Assembly (NCBI GenBank): GCA_011620845.1
Contig: WOYJ01000067.1
Location: 1 to 11,496, forward strand
Direction: 5' to 3'
From: Methanobacteriaceae archaeon
Lineage (GTDB): Archaea > Methanobacteriota > Methanobacteria > Methanobacteriales > Methanobacteriaceae
Length of the DNA: 11,496 nt
In this document: positions 5,981 to 11,496 of the stretch, in pieces
Numbering within the stretch: the first letter of the stretch is position 1
Layout of the letters: every line of letters starts with the position of its first letter
Notes under the pieces: model-generated
What the model was told of the DNA's origin: nothing
Seen by the model: only the letters and a program-made list of their open reading frames with translations
Database searches by the model: none
Made by a program: the position numbers and the translations under genes

Positions 5981-6631
5981 ATGATCCTAGACCCGCATAT
6001 CCACAGCAATTATTCTGGTGATGCCACACTAACACCTGCGCAGATTATAGAGAGGTCCCAGGAAATTGGACTCGATGCCATTGCCATAGCGGATCATAAT
6101 ACCCTCCGGGGTTCTCAGGTGGCTTTGAAGTTGGCGGAGAAATTGGATAACTTCCTGGTCATACCCGCCATGGAAGTCACCACCAGCAAAGGACACATAG
6201 TTGCACTGGGTGTAACCCGGGAGGTGGAGAAGGGAAATTCACCAGAGGTGACCATAGATGATATCAGATCCCAGGGTGGTATAGCCATTGTCCCCCATCC
6301 ATTCGTCCGTTACAGGGAGGGTTTATGTGATTATGTGGAAAATCTCGACATAGATGCCATTGAAACCTTAAACAGCCGGTACATCTTCGGTATCTCCAAC
6401 TGGAGGGCCCGGAAATTAGCAGAAAAGAGGAATATTCCTCAGATAGGATCCAGCGACGCCCACTTCCTGGGTGCAATTGGTAGCTGTGTAACGGAACTGG
6501 AAGCTGATTTTACAACGGAAAGTGTACTTAAGACCATATTATCTGGGAAAACCAATGTATTTGGTGATAGAACTCCTTTACCACTCATAGTGAAGGAAGT
6601 AATTAGGAAAAAGGTAATCAACAGATTATAG
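5981..6631 (+). CDS. PHP-domain metal-dependent phosphoesterase
   Basis: A 216-residue stand-alone PHP domain. The metal ligands are in their usual order: HIH (H6, H8), a following Asp (D14), ADHNT (D38, H39), E65 in AMEVTT, H72 in KGHIVALG, HPF (H106) and SSDAH (D159, H161). Family members hydrolyse phosphoesters such as 3',5'-bisnucleotides, histidinol phosphate or short oligonucleotides; the substrate here cannot be read from sequence. The size and lack of extra domains exclude a DNA polymerase. The ribosome site is weak (GCTGAT, 5972-5977), and no TATA box stands out in the 46 nt after the DUF1786 stop, so an operon with that gene is likely. The last 9 codons and stop codon lie in the first copy of a 29-bp direct repeat repeated just downstream. 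Confidence 0.9.
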   Translation: MILDPHIHSNYSGDATLTPAQIIERSQEIGLDAIAIADHNTLRGSQVALKLAEKLDNFLVIPAMEVTTSKGHIVALGVTREVEKGNSPEVTIDDIRSQGGIAIVPHPFVRYREGLCDYVENLDIDAIETLNSRYIFGISNWRARKLAEKRNIPQIGSSDAHFLGAIGSCVTELEADFTTESVLKTILSGKTNVFGDRTPLPLIVKEVIRKKVINRL

Positions 6632-6663
6632 GGATAGGAAAAAGATAATCAACAGATTATAGG
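6604..6663 (+). repeat. 29-bp tandem duplication over the PHP gene stop codon
   Basis: The 29 nt at 6604-6632 recur at 6635-6663 with one mismatch (G6614 versus A6645), separated by 2 nt (period 31). The first copy encodes the last residues and the TAG stop of the PHP gene; the second is untranslated. Both begin TAGGAAAAAG and end CAGATTATAGG. This looks like a recent slippage duplication. Confidence 0.9.
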
Positions 6664-6766
6664 AATATTCCGGGCATTAGGAGATTTAATTTATTTTTGG
6701 AGATTAATTCTAACTTTGCATATATTTCGCATTCCGAGACATATGGGGATAAACTCAATTTCTGTA

Positions 6767-6778
6767 GATATATTTAAA
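6767..6778 (+). promoter_or_regulatory. TATA promoter of the DUF63 gene
   Basis: GATATATTTAAAT is centred about 31 nt upstream of the ATG at 6804, so the transcript would start within a few bases of the start codon. No Shine-Dalgarno sequence is seen before the ATG. The gene is probably leaderless or nearly so. Another TATA-like stretch (CATATATTT) lies near 6720. Confidence 0.5.
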
Positions 6779-6803
6779 TCACAAAACCATTTAACTCTGA
6801 TTT

Positions 6804-7607
6804 ATGTTACTGGACTTACAATCACAGATAACTGAATTCATCACCACCCACATAGTCTACTTCGGCCCGGGGTACAACGTACTTAACACGCTTGTTTTCG
6901 GCATTATACTGGGTATCATAGTTATTTTACTTATAAAGATGTTCCAGTACATTAAAAAGGACCCTAAAGACCTGATAATTCCGGTGATACCATTCATCTT
7001 CTTTGGATCCAGCACCAGGGCACTGGTGGACAACGGCATCTACCCACTCAGCTACCTGTTAATCACTCCAGGAATTTACATCATAACCGGTTTAACAACA
7101 ATTGTAACCCTTTTAGTGTCAGTTTACATTGAAAGGAAGACCAGCCTGGATTATCGCTACCTCATCTTCCTGGTGGGGGCTATTATCTGCATACCCAACA
7201 TCCTGAACATATTCCACATCAACTTCGTGGCGTTAGCGCAGGTGTTAGGATCATGGGCACTGGTATCATCTGTTTTTGTAATCTTCAGAAATAAATGGAG
7301 CTTAATCAAGGATAAATTTAATTTAAGCGTTCTACTGGCCCATATATTCGATGCCAGTGCAACCTTCGTGGCCATAGATTTCTATCCCTATGGGGAGCAG
7401 CATGTACTTCCCAACGCTTTAATAGGCCTCACCGGGACAGCCCTGGTGATGTTCCCACTTAAAATAATAGTCATATTATTCGCGCTGTACGTTATCGATA
7501 GTTACATGGAAGATAAAACCATTAAAAATATGCTGAAGCTGGCGATACTTATTTTGGGAATATCCACGGGTTTAAGAGATTTATTGAGTTTAATTATGGG
7601 TACTTAA
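6804..7607 (+). CDS. DUF63 family integral membrane protein
   Basis: A 267-residue polytopic membrane protein matching the archaeal DUF63 family, of unknown function. Hydrophobic segments lie near residues 27-49, 58-70, 83-108, 117-135, 142-161, 175-191, 203-233 and 241-264, giving seven or eight passes. Charged residues sit inside or beside membrane segments in family-like motifs: STRALVDNG (R72, D76), AHIFDASAT (H180, D183), GEQHVLPN (E198, H200) and GLRDLL (R258, D259). His and Asp in membrane helices hint at a catalytic or metal-binding role, but this is inference. It stands between the PHP gene and leuA with its own TATA box and is probably monocistronic. Confidence 0.88.
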   Translation: MLLDLQSQITEFITTHIVYFGPGYNVLNTLVFGIILGIIVILLIKMFQYIKKDPKDLIIPVIPFIFFGSSTRALVDNGIYPLSYLLITPGIYIITGLTTIVTLLVSVYIERKTSLDYRYLIFLVGAIICIPNILNIFHINFVALAQVLGSWALVSSVFVIFRNKWSLIKDKFNLSVLLAHIFDASATFVAIDFYPYGEQHVLPNALIGLTGTALVMFPLKIIVILFALYVIDSYMEDKTIKNMLKLAILILGISTGLRDLLSLIMGT

Positions 7608-7617
7608 AATTATAGGA

Positions 7618-7685
7618 ACTTAAATATACCCCAATAAATTAAATACATAACCACACAGCAAATTCAAATTCAATACAAGGCGGAT
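7618..7685 (+). promoter_or_regulatory. leuA promoter and ribosome site
   Basis: CTTAAATATA (7619-7628) is a TATA element predicting a start near 7649 and a leader of about 40 nt. AAGGCGGAT (7677-7685) precedes the ATG at 7691 and acts as the ribosome site. An alternative TATA-like stretch (AATAAATTAAATA) follows at about 7633-7645. I see no riboswitch or leader-peptide attenuator. Confidence 0.45.
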
Positions 7686-7690
7686 TTTTT

Positions 7691-9208
7691 ATGTACATAG
7701 ACGAAGTAAAGGGGGCTATGAAACTACCGGAGAGGGTTCGAATCTTCGACACAACATTGAGGGATGGAGAGCAGACCCCGGGAGTGGCCCTGACAGTGGA
7801 TGAGAAAATCAGAATCGCAAAAAGACTGGATAAATTAGGAGTTGACACCCTGGAAGTGGGATTTCCAGCTTCCTCAGAGGGTGAAAGGAGAGCAGCCCGG
7901 GAGATAGTGAAACTAGACCTGGACACCCAGATTTGCGGTTTGGCCAGAACCCTTGAAAAGGATTTAGAAGCGGCTGTCAACTCTGAAGTGGATTATATAC
8001 ACACATTCATTGGGACTTCACCGTTACACCGGGAATATAAGTTAAAAAAGAGTAAAGATGAGATATTAAATCTCTCAGTGGATGCGGTGGAGTACATCAA
8101 AGACCACGGTATAACCGCGGAATTTTCCGCCGAAGACGCTACCAGGACAGAATTTGACTATCTGAAAGAAGTATACCAGGCAGTAGAAAGCGCTAAAGTG
8201 GATTACATCAACGTCCCGGATACTGTAGGGGTGATGATCCCTAGTTCCATGCGATATCTTATATCTGAGCTTAAAAAGTACCTGAAAGTTCCCCTAAGCG
8301 TGCACTGTCACGATGACTTTGGATTAGCCGTGGCCAATTCATTAAGTGCAGTGGAAGCTGGTGCTGAACAGGTACACGCCACCATAAACGGACTGGGAGA
8401 ACGCGCCGGAAACGCGTCGCTGGAAGAGGTGGTCATGGCCCTCATAATAGATTACGGAGTGGATATGAACATCAACACCCGGCTACTGGTGGATGCCTCC
8501 GAGCAGGTAGCCCGGATAACCGGTGTTAAAATGCCCCCTAACAAGGCCATCGTAGGTGAAAATGCATTTGCCCATGAAGCAGGCATACACGTACACGGGG
8601 TATTAGCAAAAGCAGAAACTTACGAACCAATCACCCCAGAGATGGTAGGGCATACCAGAAAAATAGTCCTGGGCAAGCACACCGGTGCAAACGCCATAAG
8701 ATCAAAGTTAACCGAATATGGAATAGAAGTCACGGATGAACAGTTCAACCAGATCTTCGACCAGGTAAAGAAACTGGGAGATAAAGGTAAATGTGTAACC
8801 GACGCGGATTTAAAGGCCATGGCAGAGACGGTTCTCGGCCGGGCTGAAAATGAGATAGTGAAACTGGAAGGATTCTCGGTCATGACCGGGGACAATGTTA
8901 TGCCCACCGCCACAGTTAAACTGAACATAGACGGCAAGATAAGTACCGCAGCGAAAACTGGTGTAGGACCCGTAGATGCGGCTATAAACGCTATACAGAG
9001 TCTCATGAGTGAAACTGCTGATATGGAGCTTAAGGAATATAATATTGAAGCAATTACCGGAGGCCCTGACTCACTGGCGGAAGTTTTCGTGATAATGGGT
9101 GATAAAACTGGGAACAATGCCATAGGCCGTTCCGCTGCAGATGATATTGTATTAGCCAGTGTAGAGGCAGTATTATACGCTATTAACAGGATACTTGTGG
9201 GAAGATAG
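7691..9208 (+). CDS. leuA: 2-isopropylmalate synthase
   Basis: A 505-residue enzyme of the DRE-TIM acyltransferase family. It condenses acetyl-CoA with 2-oxoisovalerate, the first committed step of leucine synthesis. RIFDTTLRDGEQTPG (17-31) is the family signature with a metal-binding Asp20. HCHDD (205-209) gives the HxH metal ligands, and NGLGERAGNASLEE (233-246) is the second signature. HTFIGTSPLH (104-113) and INVPDTVG (173-180) resemble LeuA more than citramalate synthase. Residues from about 385 to the end form the LeuA-type regulatory dimer domain (KTGVGPVDAAINAI, 422-435), the site of leucine feedback. AksA homologues lack this domain. CimA has one too, so a citramalate synthase remains the main alternative. 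The gene has its own promoter and is not next to leuB, leuC or leuD. Confidence 0.86.
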   Translation: MYIDEVKGAMKLPERVRIFDTTLRDGEQTPGVALTVDEKIRIAKRLDKLGVDTLEVGFPASSEGERRAAREIVKLDLDTQICGLARTLEKDLEAAVNSEVDYIHTFIGTSPLHREYKLKKSKDEILNLSVDAVEYIKDHGITAEFSAEDATRTEFDYLKEVYQAVESAKVDYINVPDTVGVMIPSSMRYLISELKKYLKVPLSVHCHDDFGLAVANSLSAVEAGAEQVHATINGLGERAGNASLEEVVMALIIDYGVDMNINTRLLVDASEQVARITGVKMPPNKAIVGENAFAHEAGIHVHGVLAKAETYEPITPEMVGHTRKIVLGKHTGANAIRSKLTEYGIEVTDEQFNQIFDQVKKLGDKGKCVTDADLKAMAETVLGRAENEIVKLEGFSVMTGDNVMPTATVKLNIDGKISTAAKTGVGPVDAAINAIQSLMSETADMELKEYNIEAITGGPDSLAEVFVIMGDKTGNNAIGRSAADDIVLASVEAVLYAINRILVGR

Positions 9209-9236
9209 GTCTTATAGAGAAGATGGGTTTTATAGA
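9201..9236 (+). repeat. imperfect 18-bp tandem repeat over the leuA stop codon
   Basis: GAAGATAGGTCTTATAGA (9201-9218) is followed directly by GAAGATGGGTTTTATAGA (9219-9236), with two differences in 18. The first copy contains the TAG stop of leuA. A partial third GAAGATGGG lies at 9262-9270. It looks like an older slippage duplication. Confidence 0.75.
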
Positions 9237-9277
9237 ATGATAATTCACATGTCTCGTGTTGGAAGATGGGCGGTTGA

Positions 9278-9743
9278 GTGGAGAGAATGGATGATAAAAT
9301 TCTTGTGGTGGAAGATGAGATAATCACAGCAGAACACATTAAATTATCCCTGAAAAACCAGGGATATCAGGTAGTTGGCCTGGTAATTTCTGGAGAAGAA
9401 ACCATTAATAAAGTAAGAGATACAGAGGTTGATCTGGTGTTGATGGACATCAATTTAAAGGGTGAGATGGACGGGGTAGAATCAGCGGAAGAAATCTGGG
9501 ACAGTCACTCTATCCCGGTGATATTTCTAACGGCCTACAGTGATGGAAAAACCACTTCAACGAGCCAAAAATAAAAGAAGCATCGATTAAGAAATCTTTT
9601 GGACTGTTAAACAAACCATTTAAGGAAGAGGATTTACAATCCATTATAGAGAAAACTCTCCATTATAGAGAAAACTCTCCATTATAGAGAAAACTCTCCA
9701 TGGAGAGAAAACTCTCCATGGAAATTTAAAAAGGAATAATTAA
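9278..9743 (+). pseudogene. response-regulator receiver domain broken by two frameshifts and repeat expansion
   Basis: The first frame starts at GTG 9278 or, more likely, ATG 9287, and gives a receiver domain: KILVVEDE (acidic pair E12/D13 counted from 9278), phosphoacceptor D57 in VLMDINL and the switch Thr in FLTAY (T85). It stops at 9574. Removing one base near 9545-9551 gives SDEKPLQRAK; removing one more from the A run at 9567-9571 gives IKEASIKKSFGLLNKPF (9571-9621) with the conserved Lys of the fold, then EEDLQSIIEKTL. So the intact receiver was about 120-125 residues with no output domain, a common methanogen type. A 19-bp tandem repeat then disrupts the C-terminus; the probable original end, LHGNLKRNN, stops at 9743. 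Both shifts lie at or beside homopolymers, so sequencing error must be excluded. Confidence 0.8.
9641..9715 (+). repeat. 19-bp tandem repeat, three exact copies plus one variant
   Basis: CCATTATAGAGAAAACTCT is present at 9641-9659, 9660-9678 and 9679-9697, followed by an 18-nt variant beginning CCATGGAGAG (9698-9715) and the partial CCATGGA. It sits in the 3' end of the receiver pseudogene. There are no spacers, so it is not a CRISPR array. The junction creates a 14-bp palindrome CTCTCCATGGAGAG (9694-9707). Confidence 0.93.
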
Positions 9744-9767
9744 TTTTGAGATTAAGTAACAACGATC

Positions 9768-10970
9768 ATGGAATCACTAAGAACCTGCAAACTATTCGGA
9801 GTAATCCGGGCTGTACTGGGAATTAAAGGAGCTTTGCCCTTAATACACGGACCCATCGGTTGTTATTATCATATAAAATATCTTCTGAGCCTGCGCAGCA
9901 GCAGACCCATCAGAATACTCTCCACTGAGATGGACCAAAACGACGTGGTATTTGGAGGGGAGGATAAACTCCTCCAGAAAATCTGTGAAGCCGATGAAAA
10001 ATATTCACCACAACTCATCGCTGTTTTAAGCTCCTGCGCCAGCAGCATAATAGGCGAAAACATAGACAAGGTTATAGATGAGGCTGAAGATAACGTTAAG
10101 GCAGAATTAATCACCATCAGTTCTGGAGGGTTTGAGGGAAGCCAAATAGAAGGTTACCTGGAATGTTTAACTGTTCTGGTGGATTTGATGGAACCACCCC
10201 CCAAAGAAGATAATGTCAGAGAAAACTCGGTCAATCTCATAGGACAATACCGGGGAGGCCCGGATCTAAAAATCCTTAAAGAATATTTTGATAAACTGGG
10301 CATCAACCTTACCTGTACTTTGACCTCAGGGTGCACGTTAGAAGAAGTTAAATCGGCACCCACAACATCTCTAAATATCTCCATGTGTGAAGCTTCAGGG
10401 ATAGAGCCCTGTGAACGGATGGAGAAGAAATTTGGTATCCCATTTCTACACGAAACCATACCAATAGGTGTAAAAGCCACGGGCAATTATCTTCAGGAGA
10501 TATGTAAAAAACTCGACAGGGATTACGTCTTCGCTGAGGATGAAAAAAGGGCAGAAAGGGAGTTGCAGAAATATCTGCCCTATCTAAGAGGTAAGAATGC
10601 GGTGATCGTGGCGGGAGCAACCCGGGCTATCGCACTTACCAGGTTTATATCTGAGCTGGGTATGAAACCGGTTCTCATCTGCCTGGACTTTGAAGGAAAA
10701 TATACTGATTCTAAATTGAATGAGATAATTAAAGAGAGAAAAATCCATCCTATCATTTTAAAACAGCCAGATTACACAGAAATACTCCGAGAAGTGGAAA
10801 ATTTAAAACCAGACATAATATTTGGAGGAATGGGAGAGATCGGATTATCCACTGAACTGGGAATACCTTTAGTAGATGTTATGCATGGTCAGGAGGCCAC
10901 ATTTGGTTTTGAAGGGGCAATAAGACTGGCTAGGAAAATAAAGGATACATTAGAAGTAAAAAGTGGGTAA
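9768..10970 (+). CDS. stand-alone nitrogenase component 1-like protein (NifD/NifE family)
   Basis: A 400-residue protein with the nitrogenase component 1 fold. Three cysteines sit where NifD/NifE bind an Fe-S cluster: C7 (LRTCKLFG), C32 (IHGPIGCYYH) and C90 (LSSCASSIIG). VVFGGEDKL (60-68), SGGFEGSQIEGY (119-130), FGIPF-x-IPIG (222-234), VAGATRAIALTRFISELGM (281-299), IIFGGMGE (350-357) and the C-terminal GFEGAIRLARKI (380-391) are further family marks. C207 and H373 lie near where NifD holds its metal cofactor, but equivalence needs alignment. It lacks the HPRPS-type N-terminus that I recall for CfbD, the F430 enzyme. No nifH, nifK or second subunit is adjacent, so it may be homomeric or use distant partners. 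The role is unknown: cofactor scaffold, or reductase of a tetrapyrrole, thioether or other substrate. The ATG has no clear ribosome site. Confidence 0.85.
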   Translation: MESLRTCKLFGVIRAVLGIKGALPLIHGPIGCYYHIKYLLSLRSSRPIRILSTEMDQNDVVFGGEDKLLQKICEADEKYSPQLIAVLSSCASSIIGENIDKVIDEAEDNVKAELITISSGGFEGSQIEGYLECLTVLVDLMEPPPKEDNVRENSVNLIGQYRGGPDLKILKEYFDKLGINLTCTLTSGCTLEEVKSAPTTSLNISMCEASGIEPCERMEKKFGIPFLHETIPIGVKATGNYLQEICKKLDRDYVFAEDEKRAERELQKYLPYLRGKNAVIVAGATRAIALTRFISELGMKPVLICLDFEGKYTDSKLNEIIKERKIHPIILKQPDYTEILREVENLKPDIIFGGMGEIGLSTELGIPLVDVMHGQEATFGFEGAIRLARKIKDTLEVKSG

Positions 10971-10999
10971 CCAACCAGCATCTTAGGGCAGGAATCCAC

Positions 11000-11042
11000 T
11001 TTTTATACATAGTTAATGTTTTATTACTTTAAAGGCGTTTTT
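11000..11042 (+). terminator. oligo-T tracts after the nitrogenase-like gene
   Basis: T5 at 11000-11004 and T5 at 11038-11042 lie 30-70 nt past the stop codon at 10970, with further T-rich DNA between. They are plausible archaeal oligo-T terminators ahead of the alba promoter. No strong hairpin is seen. Confidence 0.35.
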
Positions 11043-11084
11043 AAGTAAGAAATTATGTTAAAAATCCCATATTAAACTCATAAA

Positions 11085-11134
11085 CTTTAAATAAGATTAA
11101 TAGTTAAAAACAATCAAGGTATTGTCTTGGAGGT
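11085..11134 (+). promoter_or_regulatory. alba promoter and strong ribosome site
   Basis: CTTTAAATAAG (11085-11095) is a TATA element predicting a start near 11115. GGAGGT (11129-11134) lies 6 nt before the ATG at 11141, the best Shine-Dalgarno match in the window, as expected for an abundant chromatin protein. Confidence 0.6.
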
Positions 11135-11140
11135 AAGTGA

Positions 11141-11416
11141 ATGTCAGAGGAAAATGTTGTGTACATTGGAAACAAGCCGGTAATGAACTATGTTTTAGCT
11201 GTAGTGACCCAGATGAACGGGGGAGTTCCGGAAGTTGTTTTGAAAGCAAGAGGTCGAGCTATAAGTAGAGCAGTGGATGTTGCTGAAATAGTGCGAAACA
11301 GATTCATAACCGACGTTGATATCGGCGGCATAGATATCTGCACAGAAGAGATAATGAGCAACGAAGGATCAAACACTAACGTATCAGCCATAGAAATACA
11401 GCTTTGCAAACTTTAA
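11141..11416 (+). CDS. albA: Alba family DNA/RNA-binding chromatin protein
   Basis: A 91-residue Alba protein, a small dimeric chromatin protein that coats DNA and also binds RNA. YIGNKPVMNYVLAV (8-21) is the family signature, with K12 at the DNA-contact lysine position that Sir2 deacetylates in Sulfolobus. RGRAISRAVDVAEIVRNRF (38-56) is the second helix region, rich in Arg. NVSAIEIQL (80-88) is the last strand. The loop before it, SNEGSNTN, lacks the Arg/Lys residues found in some Alba hairpins, which could weaken minor-groove contact. The gene has its own promoter and a strong ribosome site. Its stop codon lies in an inverted repeat that probably ends the mRNA. Confidence 0.95.
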   Translation: MSEENVVYIGNKPVMNYVLAVVTQMNGGVPEVVLKARGRAISRAVDVAEIVRNRFITDVDIGGIDICTEEIMSNEGSNTNVSAIEIQLCKL

Positions 11417-11449
11417 TCGATTTATATAAATCAATTAAATCAAATTTTT
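11412..11449 (+). terminator. inverted repeat and T5 after alba, also containing TTTATATA
   Basis: Bases 11412-11439 pair as an inverted repeat of 14-nt arms with one C/A mismatch. The core GATTTATATAAATC (11419-11432) is a perfect palindrome, and the alba stop codon (11414-11416) lies in the left arm. T5 follows at 11445-11449. It is a likely terminator. The core also reads TTTATATA (11421-11428), a perfect TATA box that could serve a gene beyond the window edge. Confidence 0.5.
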
Positions 11450-11496
11450 ATTGGGATGTACTTACTATTCTAGTGTAACAACCATTTATTTTTAAT

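Noticed and set aside
7691..9208. Calling this gene aksA (homocitrate synthase)
   Set aside because: The protein keeps the C-terminal regulatory domain that AksA proteins lack.
9574..9621. Programmed frameshifting to make a full receiver protein
   Set aside because: Two separate shifts in the same direction would be needed, with no stimulatory structure; mutation or sequencing error is simpler.
9641..9715. Possible small CRISPR array
   Set aside because: The repeats are directly tandem with no spacers, and no cas gene is near.
9768..10970. Naming this gene cfbD
   Set aside because: The family is similar and a single-gene context fits, but the N-terminal CfbD signature is missing and the NifD/NifE-like C-terminus fits better. 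No symbol was given.

Overview
The window looks like a piece of a methanogenic archaeon of the Methanobacteriales, probably Methanobacterium or a close relative. Three things point there. It carries a fused Fae-Hps enzyme and a TrpB2-type tryptophan synthase beta chain. It has a secreted protein with pseudomurein-binding repeats, and pseudomurein walls are typical of this order. It also has an Alba chromatin protein and archaeal TATA/BRE promoters, some of which seem to drive leaderless mRNAs. AT-rich gaps separate the genes, and oligo-T tracts follow several of them.

Left part (1-4900), all on the minus strand. fae-hps (formaldehyde capture and ribulose monophosphate chemistry) has its own promoter and a small dyad at the predicted start site. 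Next is a two-gene operon with an ATGA overlap: a small membrane-anchored, Asn-rich protein ending in two DnaJ-like CxxCxGxG knuckles, then a secreted pseudomurein-binding protein whose C-terminal half has the zinc-ligand pattern of an M14-like peptidase. A 350-nt gene-free stretch follows, holding a 22-bp perfect palindrome on a strong TATA box and a related dyad 106 bp away. Then comes trpB2, with a TGTACA box (the TrpY operator sequence) upstream of its TATA box.

Right part (4900-11496), all on the plus strand. In order: a DUF1786 ASKHA-fold protein, apparently leaderless; a PHP-domain phosphoesterase; a DUF63 membrane protein, apparently leaderless; leuA (2-isopropylmalate synthase); a response-regulator receiver gene broken by two frameshifts and a 19-bp tandem repeat; a stand-alone nitrogenase component 1-like protein that is not a convincing CfbD; and alba.

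Most genes are housekeeping or conserved archaeal genes that need not work together. The parts most worth a second look are the PMBR/zinc-peptidase operon with its palindromic promoter, the orphan nitrogenase-like gene, and a recurring pattern of short tandem duplications at or near gene ends (6604-6663, 9201-9236, 9641-9715, plus 4855-4882). No tRNA, rRNA, CRISPR array or insertion sequence was seen.
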